Counted from the stretch's first letter, positions 9,501 to 19,412 are shown. The stretch is DNA of 64,000 nt from Pseudoclavibacter sp. AY1H1 (GCF_002931055.1 NZ_PSXX01000003.1:1-64000), one strand, 5' to 3'. The notes: generated by a model not told the origin, from the letters alone. Numbers and translations: made by a program.

Positions 9501-10534
9501 TCGAAGCCTCGACCGTGCTCCTGCTCCCCTCCATGACGCAGATCGACGACGGCGCGTTCCTCGCCGACGACACCATGGTCGCCTCCTACGAGCTGCATAA
9601 CGGATGGATGCGCATCGAACGAGCACGCATCGGCGCGCGCGCCTTCCTCGGCAACTCCGGGATGGCCGCCGCCGGGCACTCCGTCCCCCGCGACGGCCTC
9701 GTCGCCGTCCTCTCCGCAGCACCGGCGAAGGCCAAGCCCGGCTCATCCTGGCTCGGGTCCCCGCCCGTCCGCCTCCGCCGTGTCGCGGTCGACGGAGACG
9801 AGACGCGCACGTACAACCCGCCAAGGGCGCTGCGTGTCGCGCGTGCCCTCTGGGAGCTGTGCCGCATCGTGCCCGTCATCGTCACCTGCGGGCTGGGCCT
9901 CGGCGTCCTCCTTGGGCTCGCAGCCATCGAGACCGCCGTCGGCGTCGCCTGGAGCATCGTGCTCTCCGGATTCGTCCTCCTGGGTGCGGCCGCAGCATCC
10001 GCCCTCATCTCGACCATCGCCAAGTGGGTCATCGTCGGTCGCATCCGCGTCTCCGAGCAGCCCCTCTGGTCTAGCTTCGTGTGGCGAACCGAGGTCGCCG
10101 ACACCTTCGTCGAGATGGTCGCGGCGCCCTGGTTCGCGCGCGGAGCTGCAGGAACGCCGGCACTCGCGATGTGGCTGCGCTCCCTGGGAGCGAAGATCGG
10201 CAAGGGCGTCTGGTGCGACTCGTACTGGCTGCCGGAGGCCGATCTCGTCACACTCGGGGACGGAGCCACCGTCAACCGGGGATGCGTCGTCCAGACGCAC
10301 CTGTTCCATGATCGAATAATGAGCATGGACACCGTCACCCTCGAAGCAGGCGCAACGCTGGGACCACACAGCGTGATCCTCCCCGCCGCCACCATCGGCG
10401 CTCACGCCACCGTCGGGCCCGCGTCGCTCGTCATGCGAGGCGAGTCGGTACCCGTCGGCAGCCGCTGGAGCGGCAACCCGATCGGCCCCTGGCGGGCCCT
10501 GAAGCTGCGCGCCTACCAGTCGAAGGCTTCATGA
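6596..10534 (+). CDS. Pls/PosA-type membrane NRPS, probable poly/oligo-L-lysine synthetase
   Basis: This 1312-aa protein contains an adenylation domain (about 20-505; FTSGSTGVPKGV at 169-180, GRADDQVKIGGRRIE at 406-420). A carrier domain follows, with FFDLGGGSL and phosphopantetheine site Ser548. The membrane part has six helices (about 612-642, 650-677, 843-872, 889-914, 1090-1112, 1118-1148) interleaved with three left-handed-beta-helix-like soluble domains. Each soluble domain opens with LGAK(V/I)G, at residues 725, 961 and 1197, exactly 236 apart. This is the architecture and length of epsilon-poly-L-lysine synthetase. The substrate-pocket residues D219 A220 E223 S262 I283 G285 T307 V315 V316 K495 give DAESIGTVVK, close to the bacitracin lysine code as I remember it. 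No condensation or thioesterase domain is present. GTG start; the ATGA stop overlap couples it to the peptidase. Diaminobutyrate or beta-lysine remain possible substrates. Confidence 0.88.
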   Translation: MQSPLDRSAAAPTPRTLIDVLTATVAAHPDAIAIDDGDAPLSYQDLSAYVSQTAKRLQDAGVRRGDKVGVRLVSGTRELYIAILSVIAAGAAYVPVDVDDPDERAVLVFGEAKVRGTIQGDGEFVLAADGEPSAHAAVPLFDEGAPHPESTSLADLESPHLDDDTWVIFTSGSTGVPKGVAVSHRSAAAFVDAEAKLFLQHDPIGPGDRVLAGLSVAFDASCEEMWLAWRYGACLVPAPRSLVRSGEDLGPWLLRHQISVVSTVPTLAALWPSETIEQVRLLIFGGEACPLELTQRLVGEGREVWNTYGPTEATVVACAALLDGSAPIRIGLPLDGWELAVVDADGKRVAEGESGELIIGGVGLARYLDPAKDAEKYAPMESLGWDRAYRSGDLVTFEEAGLVFLGRADDQVKIGGRRIELGEVEAALQSVTGVTGSAVAVRTTSAGVSILVGYIVTGTGYERQLARAELSEQLPKALVPLLAEIDSLPTRTSGKVDKNALPWPLPGADDVSGDLDGHVAWLAEQWQAVLGLPVGSEDADFFDLGGGSLSAAQLVTRVRSRVPEFTVADVYDHPRLGAMTESISEALDDEDDVIASFSTPGPTPLSARILQIVAGLPLHILAGARWVTYLLAASALLQLLPGFEVLPDAPLWLIVVLLIVFVTPFGKMAISVAAARILLFRLRPGDYRRGGATHMRLWLAEQVATQIDAVGLAGAPWVVYYARALGAKVGNNVDLHSLPPVTGMLQLGDGAAIEPEVDLTGYWIDGNLVRIGGIRIGAGATVGARSTLAPGTKIGQGAEVAPGSAVFGRVRSGKSWAGSPAVRVGKVRASDWPADRPPQPAGWAVVYAIASAALALLPLFAFAVGGVVIAAGMRGAGTLGEATLSAFAWLAPAVIAAGITFAGFVVLFVRLLSIGLREGTHPVRSRIAWQAWCIERLLDAARTTLFPFYASLFTPVWLRMLGAKVGRDVEASTVLLLPSMTQIDDGAFLADDTMVASYELHNGWMRIERARIGARAFLGNSGMAAAGHSVPRDGLVAVLSAAPAKAKPGSSWLGSPPVRLRRVAVDGDETRTYNPPRALRVARALWELCRIVPVIVTCGLGLGVLLGLAAIETAVGVAWSIVLSGFVLLGAAAASALISTIAKWVIVGRIRVSEQPLWSSFVWRTEVADTFVEMVAAPWFARGAAGTPALAMWLRSLGAKIGKGVWCDSYWLPEADLVTLGDGATVNRGCVVQTHLFHDRIMSMDTVTLEAGATLGPHSVILPAATIGAHATVGPASLVMRGESVPVGSRWSGNPIGPWRALKLRAYQSKAS

Positions 10535-11889
10535 TCCTCTCGACGAGCGCAGATCCGCTGCCAGGCAACCCGTACACGCCGCAGAGCGGCGACGTCAGCA
10601 TCCGCGTCGAGCACTACGACCTGGCGCTCAAGTACCGGATGCAGAACAACCGCCTCTCGGGAACGGCGACGCTCAGCATCCGCACGGCGGTGCCCCTGAC
10701 CGCGTTCTCCCTCGACCTCGTGGGGCTCCGCGCGAGCAAGGTCAACGTGCGCGGCGACAAGCAGGCCCGCTTCAAGCAGAGCGACCGCAAGGTGAAGGTC
10801 ACGCTCTCGAAGCGGGTCGAGGCCGGCGACGCCATCACGGTCGAGATCATCTACGAGGGCGCGCCCCGGCCGCGCCGCTCCCGCTGGGGAGTCATCGGCT
10901 GGGAGGAGCTGGAGGACGGCATCATCGTCGCCTCGCAGCCCACGGGAGCCCCGACCTGGTTCCCCTGCAACGACCACCCGGCTGACAAGGCCAGCTACCG
11001 CATCCAGGTCGCCGTCGACAGCAACTACGACGTCGTCGCCACCGGGACCCTGAGCTCGAGACGCGCCTCAGGCGGGCTCACGACCTGGGTGTACGAGGAA
11101 GCGGCCCCCACTGCCAGCTACCTCGTGACCCTCCAGATCGGCCGCTACCAGCGCGAGGACGTGCAGCTCGCGGGAGTGGCGGGCCACCTCCACTACCCCC
11201 CTTCGCTCGCACGACGCGTCGGCACCGACTTCGCCGACCTCGCGAAGATGATGGCGACCTTCGAGCTGACGTTCGGTCCCTACCCGTTCGACACGTACGC
11301 CGTCATCGTCACGGCCGACGACCTCGAGATCCCCCTCGAAGCACAGGGCATGGCCATCTTCGGCGCCAACCAGATCGACGGCGCACGCGGCCAGGAGCGC
11401 CTCGTCGCGCACGAGCTCGCGCACCAGTGGTTCGGCAACAGCGTCGGCGTCGCGGGCTGGCAGCACATCTGGCTCAACGAGGGCTTCGCCTGCTACGCCG
11501 AGTGGATCTGGTCAGAGGCGAGCGGCGGACCGAGTGCCGACAGCCTGGCCCGGGGTGCCCGGGCGTCCCTGGCGAGGCTTCCCAAGGACCTGCTGCTCGG
11601 AGATCCGGGCGCCGAGGACATGTTCGACGACCGCGTGTACAAGCGCGGCGCGCTCACCATGCACGCCCTACGGCTCACGGTCGGCGATTCTGCGTTCTTC
11701 GAGATCCTCACGAGCTGGACTCAGGTGAAGCGCTTCTCGGTCGCCTCGACGGCTGAGTTCCTCGAGCATGCGGCGTCGCTGGCGCCGGATGCTCCGCTCC
11801 AGGAGCTGTTCGACGCCTGGCTCTATCAGCTCACGCTCCCCGACCTTCCTCCGCCTCCTGCGGCGAAGGTCACTCGCCGCTGGCGGTAG
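10531..11889 (+). CDS. M1-family zinc metallopeptidase, possible poly-lysine-trimming aminopeptidase
   Basis: The 452-aa protein has the gluzincin site HELAH (294-298) with third zinc ligand E317 in LNEGFA, after an N-terminal beta-domain. There is no signal peptide. The canonical GxMEN exopeptidase motif that recognises the free alpha-amino group, intact in the PepN of this same window, is replaced by LEAQGM at 269-274. It is also little more than half the length of PepN, lacking most of the C-terminal helical domain. Its ATG overlaps the synthetase stop, so the two are almost certainly co-translated. Known epsilon-polylysine-degrading enzymes of producers are zinc aminopeptidases, so a trimming or self-protection role is a reasonable inference. 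The final 20 bp overlap the convergent transferase gene. Confidence 0.85.
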   Translation: MILSTSADPLPGNPYTPQSGDVSIRVEHYDLALKYRMQNNRLSGTATLSIRTAVPLTAFSLDLVGLRASKVNVRGDKQARFKQSDRKVKVTLSKRVEAGDAITVEIIYEGAPRPRRSRWGVIGWEELEDGIIVASQPTGAPTWFPCNDHPADKASYRIQVAVDSNYDVVATGTLSSRRASGGLTTWVYEEAAPTASYLVTLQIGRYQREDVQLAGVAGHLHYPPSLARRVGTDFADLAKMMATFELTFGPYPFDTYAVIVTADDLEIPLEAQGMAIFGANQIDGARGQERLVAHELAHQWFGNSVGVAGWQHIWLNEGFACYAEWIWSEASGGPSADSLARGARASLARLPKDLLLGDPGAEDMFDDRVYKRGALTMHALRLTVGDSAFFEILTSWTQVKRFSVASTAEFLEHAASLAPDAPLQELFDAWLYQLTLPDLPPPPAAKVTRRWR

Positions 11890-12475
11890 CGGTAGCGGTA
11901 GCGACGGCAACCACGAATCGACCGTCGACGAGCGTCCGGCGGATGCGGTAGCGCGCATCCTCGCCCCTGATGCGCGCCAGGCCGTTCTCGCCGAGCTTCA
12001 CCTCGCTCGGGTCGACCCGGAGCCCACGGCCGTCGGCCTTGAGGACCGCTTCGATGGCCGTCCAGCGTTCGAGTTCTGCCACGGCGCCGGCACCCGTCTC
12101 GAGGCCGACCTCCTCGACGTCGAGCCCGAGGGCCGAGACACGGTCGCTGTCGGCGAGTGCGACGAAGACGGCGCTGCCGGTGTAGGAGATGCTCACGAGG
12201 ATCGGCTGCTCGCGCAGGCGCGGCTTGCCGTGCTCGGCGGAGCCGCAGTGCCCACACGATGCCTCGAGGCGGGGTGCGGGGTCGTCGAGGGCCGTGCTGA
12301 CGAGCAGCCGCCCGGTGAGGAAGGCATCCGCGCGGGCATCGTTCAGGTGAGCGAGGCGCTTCCGGTCATCCGCCGAGAGCACCCCGAGCGCCTGCCGTCG
12401 CTGGCGGGGGCTCAGGCTCGTCGCGTCTGCACTGAGGAGCCTCGTGCTGCCGAGTCGCAGCTCAGCGAGGTCCAC
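11870..12475 (-). CDS. Sfp-type 4'-phosphopantetheinyl transferase
   Basis: This 201-aa protein would attach the phosphopantetheine arm of CoA to carrier-domain serines, such as Ser548 of the neighbouring synthetase. The magnesium-binding motif GLDVEEV (D119, E121) and the WTAIEAVLKADGRGL motif (W138, E142, K146) are the two hallmark Sfp-family segments, and HGKPRL at 82-87 is the usual substrate-side motif. A GTG start with GAGG six bases upstream is preferred. It is convergent with, and overlaps the end of, the M1 peptidase gene, so it belongs to the same locus but a separate transcript. The C-terminus is a low-complexity VAVATATATASGE run. Confidence 0.88.
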   Translation of the reverse strand: MDLAELRLGSTRLLSADATSLSPRQRRQALGVLSADDRKRLAHLNDARADAFLTGRLLVSTALDDPAPRLEASCGHCGSAEHGKPRLREQPILVSISYTGSAVFVALADSDRVSALGLDVEEVGLETGAGAVAELERWTAIEAVLKADGRGLRVDPSEVKLGENGLARIRGEDARYRIRRTLVDGRFVVAVATATATASGE

Positions 12476-12524
12476 GCGACGCCTCAGATCGAGGGCGACC
12501 CGGGAGCGCGGATCCGTGCGAATG

Positions 12525-12562
12525 GCGGAAGCCCCACGTGCGTGTGCACGCGGGGCTTCCGC
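12525..12562 (-). terminator. Probable clpX terminator
   Basis: GCGGAAGCCCC (12525-12535) pairs perfectly with GGGGCTTCCGC (12552-12562), with a further inner CGTGC/GCACG pairing. It sits between the clpX stop and the transferase start, both on the minus strand. No T-tract follows, so it is a GC-rich hairpin of the actinobacterial type. Confidence 0.6.
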
Positions 12563-12606
12563 TGGGACGCGACAAAGCGCTGCCGTCTTCGATCGACCGA
12601 GGACAG

Positions 12607-13884
<1,278 letters not shown>

Positions 13885-14009
13885 GAGGACCTCCTTCGCG
13901 GTCTGCCAAGACTAACCCGAACCACCGACATTGCCCGGATGGCCGCGCCAGGGGCACTCCCCCGGCGCGGCCATGGACATTGCAGCGTGTTCGAGTCGGT
14001 CGGATCGAA

Positions 14010-14681
14010 CTAGTCGATGATGACCGGCTCGGCGCCCTTGCGGCTCGTGAGCACCTGGTCGATGAGGCCGTACTCGAGCGCCTCGGCGGCCGACAGGATC
14101 TTGTCGCGCTCGATGTCGCGGTTGACCTTGTCGAGCGACGTGCCGGAGTGACGCGCCAGCGCCTCTTCGAGCCACGTGCGCATCCGCAGCACTTCCTGCG
14201 CCTGGATCTCGATGTCCGATGCCTGCCCCTGGCCGGCACCGCCGGTGGAGGGCTGGTGGATGAGCACGCGAGCGTTCGGCAGAGCCAGGCGCTTGCCTGG
14301 CTGTCCGGCCGCGAGCAGCACGGCAGCCGCCGACGCCGCCTGGCCGAGGCACACGGTGGAGACCTCGGGGCGGATGTACTGCATGGTGTCGTAGATCGCC
14401 GTCATGGCCGTGAACGAGCCACCGGGCGAGTTGATGTACAGCGTGATGTCGCGGTCCGGGTCCTGGCTCTCGAGCACGAGGAGCTGGGCCATGATGTCGT
14501 CCGCCGACGCGTCATCGACCTGCACGCCGAGGAAGATGATGCGGTCCTCGAAGAGCTTCGCGTACGGGTCCTGGCGCTTGTAGCCGTAGGCCGTGCGCTC
14601 CTCGAACGTCGGCAGGATGTACCGCGACGACGGGGTCTGGACGCCTGCCGGCGAGCCGCCGGTCAGAAATGGGGTGTTCAT
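14010..14681 (-). CDS. clpP2: ATP-dependent Clp protease proteolytic subunit ClpP2
   Basis: The 223-aa serine peptidase has a catalytic Ser in the [12 protein letters not shown] segment and the catalytic His in LIHQPSTGG, with the conserved INSPGG oxyanion loop. The extended N-terminus ([19 protein letters not shown]) is typical of ClpP2, the subunit that docks ClpX or ClpC in mixed ClpP1P2 complexes. It starts 15 bp after the clpP1 stop, indicating co-translation. Assignment as ClpP2 rather than ClpP1 rests on this N-terminus and second position in the operon. Confidence 0.96.
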   Translation of the reverse strand: MNTPFLTGGSPAGVQTPSSRYILPTFEERTAYGYKRQDPYAKLFEDRIIFLGVQVDDASADDIMAQLLVLESQDPDRDITLYINSPGGSFTAMTAIYDTMQYIRPEVSTVCLGQAASAAAVLLAAGQPGKRLALPNARVLIHQPSTGGAGQGQASDIEIQAQEVLRMRTWLEEALARHSGTSLDKVNRDIERDKILSAAEALEYGLIDQVLTSRKGAEPVIID

Positions 14682-14696
14682 ATGCTCTGGCTTTCC

Positions 14697-15311
14697 TTAC
14701 TCTGCCGACTCGGACGTGGACTCGGCGTCGCGCTTGGTGCCGCCGCCGCCCGTGACCTCGGTTGCCGAGGAACGGATGTGGTCGACGAACCCGTAGGCCA
14801 GCGCCTCGTCGGCGTTGAACCAGCGGTCGCGGTCGCCGTCCTCGTTGATCTGCTCGAGGCTCTTGCCCGTGCGCTGCGCCGTGATCGACGCGAGGCGAGC
14901 CTTCATGTCGAGGATCAGCTGTGCCTGGGTCTGGATGTCGCTCGCCGTGCCGCCGAATCCGCCGTGCGGCTGGTGCAGCAGCACTCGCGCGTTCGGCGTG
15001 ATGTAGCGCTTGCCCGGCGCACCTGCGGTCAGCAGGAGCTGGCCCATCGAGGCCGCCATGCCGATTCCCACGGTCACGATGTCGTTCGGCACGAACTCCA
15101 TCGTGTCGAAGATCGCCATACCGGCGGTGATCGATCCACCCGGCGAGTTGATGTAGAGGTAGATGTCTCGCTCAGGATCCTCTGCAGCAAGCAGCAGGAT
15201 CTTGGCGCAGATCTCGTTCGCGTTCTCGTCGCGCACCTCGGACCCGAGCCAGATGATGCGGTCTTTCAAAAGCCTGTCGAAGACGCTGTTCGGCAGTTGA
15301 ATATCAGCCAC
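14697..15311 (-). CDS. clpP1: ATP-dependent Clp protease proteolytic subunit ClpP1
   Basis: The 204-aa ClpP contains the catalytic Ser in [11 protein letters not shown], the His in LLHQPHGGF and the INSPGGSI loop. It is the first gene of the clpP1-clpP2 pair and would form the mixed tetradecamer with ClpP2. The C-terminal tail after residue 180 is Gly/Ser/Glu-rich ([18 protein letters not shown]), a small extension beyond the catalytic fold. The protein is cytoplasmic. Confidence 0.96.
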   Translation of the reverse strand: MADIQLPNSVFDRLLKDRIIWLGSEVRDENANEICAKILLLAAEDPERDIYLYINSPGGSITAGMAIFDTMEFVPNDIVTVGIGMAASMGQLLLTAGAPGKRYITPNARVLLHQPHGGFGGTASDIQTQAQLILDMKARLASITAQRTGKSLEQINEDGDRDRWFNADEALAYGFVDHIRSSATEVTGGGGTKRDAESTSESAE

Positions 15312-15419
15312 GGTCGCTCCATTTCCCTAACGGTCGTCACCGAATCTAGTGGAGCCACGAGGCCAGCGCTGGCCTGTTCGCCCACGGCACACGGTGCCTG
15401 GCAAAGGGCAGGGGATGCA

Positions 15420-15454
15420 CGAAGCGCCGCCAGCGTGATGCCGGCGGCGCTTCG
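15420..15454 (-). terminator. Hairpin terminator after trigger factor
   Basis: CGAAGCGCCGCC (15420-15431) pairs perfectly with GGCGGCGCTTCG (15443-15454) over an 11-base loop. It lies 16 bp beyond the tig stop codon in the direction of transcription, separating tig from the clpP operon. Confidence 0.65.
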
Positions 15455-15470
15455 CGAAGTGGGCGGGAGG

Positions 15471-16853
15471 CTACTTGGCCTCGTCGTCCTTCGCTTCGTC
15501 GGTGGCGACCTCGTCGGACTCGACGGCGTCAGCCGATTCCTCGGCCTCCGCTGCTGCTGCCTTGTCCTTGGCGCGCTGCACGGCGACCGTGAACTCGGAG
15601 ATGTCGACGGCTTCGCCGTTGGTGTCGACGACTTCGGCCTTGTCGAGGACGAAGAGGATCGCCTTCGAGCGTGCGACCTCGCCGATCATGCCGGGGAGCT
15701 GGTTGTTCTCCTGCAGCACGCCGATGAACTCCTGCGGAGCCATGCCGTACTGGGCTGCCGACTGGATGAGGAACTGCGTGAGCTCGTCCTGCTCGACCTC
15801 GACGCCCTCAGCCTTGATGACCTCGTCGAGGAGCACCTGCTGGCGGAACGACTTCTCGGCGTTTGCGCGGACCTCGACGCCGTGCTCGTCGTCGGGCTGG
15901 AGGCCCTCCTGCTCGAGGTGGCGCGTGACCTCGTCGTTGATGAGCGTCTCGGGGAGCGGGATCTCGACGAGCTCGAGGAGCTGCTCGACGATCTTCTCGC
16001 GGGCCGCGTCGACCTGAGCGAACGTCTTCTTGCTCTTGGCCTGCGTCTCGAGGTCTGCGCGGAGCTCGTCGATGGTGTCGAACTCGCTCGCGATCTGCGC
16101 GAACTCGTCGTCGATCTCGGGCAGCTCGCGGTCCTTGACGGACTGCACCGTGACGGTGATCTCCGCTTCCTTGCCCTCGTGCTCGCCGCCGAGCAGCGTC
16201 GAGCGGAAGGTGGTCTCCTCGCCTGCGGTGAGCGTGAGGAGCGCCTCGTCGGTGCCCTCGAGGAGCTGGCCGGAGCCGAGCTCGTAGGAGATTCCCTCGG
16301 CTTCGTCGACCTTGTCGCCGTCGACCGTGGCGATGAGGTCGAGCGTCACGAAGTCGCCGTCCTCGATCGGGCGGTCTGCCGTGACGAGCGTGCCGAAGCG
16401 CTTGCGGAGCTCTTCGAGCTCCTCATCGACGTCAGCCGCGTCGACGACTGCAGCCTCGACCTCGACCTTGATGCCGTCGTACGACGGGAGCTCGATGGAC
16501 GGACGCGAGTCGACCTCGACCTCGACGACGAGGTCGCCGGAGAAGTCGGCGACGTTCGGCGTCTCGATGACGTCGGCCTTCGGGCGTCCGAGCGGCTGCA
16601 CGTCCGACTCCGAGACGGCCTGGTTGAAGAAGACGTCGAGTCCGTCGGAGATCGCCTGGTCGAGGACCGCGGCGCGACCGACGCGCTGGTCGATGATCGG
16701 CGTCGGAACCTTGCCGCGGCGGAAGCCGGGGACCTGGATCTGCTCTGCGATGGTGCGGTAGGCCGAGTCGACGTATGGCTTGAGTTCAGCCGGTTCTACG
16801 TTGATCGTCAGCTTGACGCGGGTCGGGTTGATCTGTTCGACCGAGGTCTTCAC
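15471..16853 (-). CDS. tig: Trigger factor, ribosome-associated chaperone/peptidyl-prolyl isomerase
   Basis: This 460-aa protein has the ribosome-docking signature GFRRGKVP near residue 44, then an FKBP-type isomerase domain. After that comes the helical chaperone domain ([34 protein letters not shown]) and an acidic, Ala/Glu-rich tail. The GTG at 16853 is chosen because AGGAG lies nine bases upstream; the ATG three codons earlier is immediately adjacent to AGGAG and would be poorly spaced. It sits next to clpP-clpX as in most actinobacteria, forming a folding and degradation block. Confidence 0.96.
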   Translation of the reverse strand: MKTSVEQINPTRVKLTINVEPAELKPYVDSAYRTIAEQIQVPGFRRGKVPTPIIDQRVGRAAVLDQAISDGLDVFFNQAVSESDVQPLGRPKADVIETPNVADFSGDLVVEVEVDSRPSIELPSYDGIKVEVEAAVVDAADVDEELEELRKRFGTLVTADRPIEDGDFVTLDLIATVDGDKVDEAEGISYELGSGQLLEGTDEALLTLTAGEETTFRSTLLGGEHEGKEAEITVTVQSVKDRELPEIDDEFAQIASEFDTIDELRADLETQAKSKKTFAQVDAAREKIVEQLLELVEIPLPETLINDEVTRHLEQEGLQPDDEHGVEVRANAEKSFRQQVLLDEVIKAEGVEVEQDELTQFLIQSAAQYGMAPQEFIGVLQENNQLPGMIGEVARSKAILFVLDKAEVVDTNGEAVDISEFTVAVQRAKDKAAAAEAEESADAVESDEVATDEAKDDEAK

Positions 16854-17175
16854 GTGGGGCATCTCCTGAGATACGTGGGGTGACTGCGCGGATTCGCGCG
16901 TGGAGCGGGGTGCGACTGCACGCCGCGCACCACCCAGATGGGCGTATCGCCGCACTGATGCGGCTGCGGACAGCCTACGGCACCCACAAACGACAGCACT
17001 CTACCGGCAATCAGGATCGTCGTGGGCGGGCAGGCACAATGCGCGCCCTCGTCCGCGCGCGAGAAGTCAGCAAGAAGCAGGCTGGCAAACGCGGGACGGG
17101 GGCAGCGCGACGGGCGGGTGGGGCGCTTTCGCGCATCCACCCGCCCGTCGCGGCGTGTCTTCCGAGGAAGCGCGC
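16854..17175. other. Intergenic region upstream of tig
   Basis: This 322-bp gap between tig and the transporter gene tctA (both minus strand) holds the tig promoter region on its left part and the tctA terminator hairpin on its right. No tRNA cloverleaf, riboswitch fold or convincing small gene was seen. Confidence 0.5.
17107..17151 (-). terminator. Terminator hairpin after tctA
   Basis: GCGACGGGCGGGTGG (17107-17121) pairs perfectly over 15 bp with CCACCCGCCCGTCGC (17137-17151). It lies 25 bp downstream of the tctA stop on the minus strand. Confidence 0.65.
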
Positions 17176-18744
17176 CTACTTCGCGTCCTCGCGCTCTGCG
17201 GCCTGCACGGCGACGGCTTCCGTCTTCGCCTTCAGGATGAGCTTCTCGCGGGTGCGGGTGCGCAGGTGCTGGACGGCGCTGATGACGATCGCCCCGACCA
17301 TGAGCACGTAGATGGCGATCGTGATGGGCGAGTCGACCAGGATGCCGAGGTCGCCCTCGCTGACGGCGAGCGCTCGCCGCAGCTCGGTCTCCGCGAGGGG
17401 TCCCAGGATGGCCGCGATGAGCACGGGTGCGAGCGGGATCGCGTACCGGCGCATCACGAACCCGAAGACGCCGATGGCGATCGCGAGCCACAGGTCGACG
17501 GCCGAGGAGGCGATCGCGTACACGCCCAGCATCGCGAAGCCCGTGATCCCCGCGTACAGGTAGTGGCGCGGGATGAGCAGCAGCTTCGCCCACACCGCCG
17601 CGAACGGCAGGTTGATGATGAGCAGGATGAGGAGGCCCACGAAGAGGCTCGCGAGCAGGGGCCAGACGAGGTCGCCGCTGCGCTCGAAGAGCAGCGGTCC
17701 CGGCTGCATCCCGTACTGCTGGAATGCGGCGAGCATCATGGCCGCCGTGGCCGAGGTCGGGAGCCCGAGTGCGAGGAGCGCGCCCATCGCGGTGCCCGCC
17801 GTCGCGTTGCCGGCGGCTTCCGGCGCCGCGACACCCTGGATGGAGCCGCGCGTGCCGAAGTCGGGGTCGTTGCGGCGCTTCGCGAGCCGCTTCTCCGTGC
17901 CGTAGGCGAGGAACGTCGGAACCTCGGACCCGCCGACGGGGATCGCACCGAACGGCACACCGTAGGCCGTGCCGCGCAGCCACGCGGGCAGCGCCTGCTT
18001 GAACTCGCGCAGGTTGAGGTACGGCGAACCGGACGCGGGGATCTTCGTGAGCCCGCCCTCGCGGTGGATGCGGCTGGCGACGTGCAGGACCTCGCCGATC
18101 GCGAGCAGTCCGACGGTCACGACGATGATCGAGATGCCGTCGAAGAACTGCGGCAGATCCATCGTGAAGCGGGCCGCACCAGACGGGCCGTCGACGCCGA
18201 CCAGGGCGATCGCGAGGCCGATGCCGAGCGCGATGAGGCCGCGGATCACGGAGTCCGCGACGACCGAGGAGATCGCGACGAACGCGAACGCCGCGAGCGC
18301 GAAGTACTCGGCGGGGCCGAACTGGGTGGCGAGCTGGACGAGGAACGGCGAGAAGAACACGACGAGCGCCGTCGCGATGGTGCCGCCGATGAACGCGCCG
18401 ATCGCCGACGTGCCGAGCGCCTTGGCAGCCCGGCCGTCCTTCGCCATCCTGTGCCCCTCGAACGTCGTGGCGATGGCCGAGGAGTTGCCAGGGGTGTTGA
18501 GGAGGATGCCGGACGTCGAGTCGCCGAAGAGCCCACCGAAGTAGATGCTCGCGAACATGATGAACGCGCCGGTCGGGTCGAGGCTGAACGTGACGGGCAG
18601 GAGGAGGGCGACGGCCATCGCGGAGCCGAGGCCGGGCAGGACGCCGACGGCGGTGCCGAGCACGGCGCCGATGAGCAGCCACAGCAGGTTGATGGGGGTG
18701 AGGGCGACCGTGAAGCCCTCGAGGAGGTGGGTCAGCTGATCCAT
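17176..18744 (-). CDS. tctA: Tripartite tricarboxylate transporter large permease TctA
   Basis: The 522-aa, roughly twelve-helix permease is the major membrane subunit of a TctCBA secondary transporter. Family signatures include GVLPGLGSAMAVALLLPVTF near residue 37 and the glycine-rich APEAAGNATAGTAMGALLALGLP segment in the middle, related to repeated inverted pore motifs. Its start overlaps the tctB end by 13 bp. The substrate of such systems (citrate, other carboxylates, sometimes aromatic acids) is not readable from TctA. The CitA/CitB-type regulators next door suggest a carboxylate. Confidence 0.92.
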   Translation of the reverse strand: MDQLTHLLEGFTVALTPINLLWLLIGAVLGTAVGVLPGLGSAMAVALLLPVTFSLDPTGAFIMFASIYFGGLFGDSTSGILLNTPGNSSAIATTFEGHRMAKDGRAAKALGTSAIGAFIGGTIATALVVFFSPFLVQLATQFGPAEYFALAAFAFVAISSVVADSVIRGLIALGIGLAIALVGVDGPSGAARFTMDLPQFFDGISIIVVTVGLLAIGEVLHVASRIHREGGLTKIPASGSPYLNLREFKQALPAWLRGTAYGVPFGAIPVGGSEVPTFLAYGTEKRLAKRRNDPDFGTRGSIQGVAAPEAAGNATAGTAMGALLALGLPTSATAAMMLAAFQQYGMQPGPLLFERSGDLVWPLLASLFVGLLILLIINLPFAAVWAKLLLIPRHYLYAGITGFAMLGVYAIASSAVDLWLAIAIGVFGFVMRRYAIPLAPVLIAAILGPLAETELRRALAVSEGDLGILVDSPITIAIYVLMVGAIVISAVQHLRTRTREKLILKAKTEAVAVQAAEREDAK

Positions 18745-19412
18745 GGGAGGACTCCGCTCAGGATTCCGGACGGCAGCGTGAGGCCGAGGCCCGCCGAGAA
18801 CGACAGCTGCACAAGTGACGAGAAGAGGAACGCGACTCCGATGTCGAAGAGGTGGCGCTTGCTGCCGAGGGCGTACGCGACGACCCAGAACAGCACGGCG
18901 GCGGTGATGATCCAGCCGAGCGGTTCGAGCAGCAGCGCTGTTCCCGCGAGGGCGGCGAAGACGATGCCGAGCGTCTTCCAGTCGGTGCCCGTGCGCTTCT
19001 TGCGCTCCTCGCCCGCCGCGGCCGTGACCACTCGGATCTCGGACGTCGTGTCGATCTGCCCGATGTCCTCGAGCAGCTCTGGCGACATCTCCAGCATCTG
19101 CCCGGCCTCGTCCTCGTCGTCACGGGCCGGCTTGCGGATGACCGTGATCGCGAGCGCGATGGAGACGATGAACAGGAGGATGACGACGATGGTCGGGAAG
19201 AACTGCGGGCCGGGGACTCCTGCCGTCTCCGGCACATCCATGGTGGCCGTGCCGATGGCGAAGACGCAGGCCAGGACGAAGACGAACGCGGCGACGCCGA
19301 GCTCGCTGCGACCGTGCCACCACGAGCGGCCCTGAGTGGAGATGCTGCCCGTTCCGGGCCCGTCCGTCTCACGCGGGCTCTGCGCCTCGCGTCGATTCTG
19401 CAGCGTGCTCAT
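18732..19412 (-). CDS. tctB: Tripartite tricarboxylate transporter small subunit TctB
   Basis: This 226-aa protein has four predicted hydrophobic segments, the pattern of the small TctB membrane subunit. A conserved opening helix (ELGVAAFVFVLACVFAIGTATM) is followed by a 60-residue charged loop between helices two and three (KPARDDEDEAGQMLEM... to EERKKRTG), which makes it longer than many TctB proteins. It overlaps tctC by four bases and tctA by 13 bases, so the three are translated together. Confidence 0.85.
   Translation of the reverse strand: MSTLQNRREAQSPRETDGPGTGSISTQGRSWWHGRSELGVAAFVFVLACVFAIGTATMDVPETAGVPGPQFFPTIVVILLFIVSIALAITVIRKPARDDEDEAGQMLEMSPELLEDIGQIDTTSEIRVVTAAAGEERKKRTGTDWKTLGIVFAALAGTALLLEPLGWIITAAVLFWVVAYALGSKRHLFDIGVAFLFSSLVQLSFSAGLGLTLPSGILSGVLPWIS

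Noticed and set aside
16854-16955. N-terminal extension of trigger factor to 16955
   Set aside because: The added residues are not trigger-factor-like and the GTG at 16853 has a well-placed AGGAG.
16854-17106. Possible tRNA near trigger factor, as in some actinobacterial genomes
   Set aside because: No acceptor stem, TTCG loop or CCA end could be assembled on either strand.
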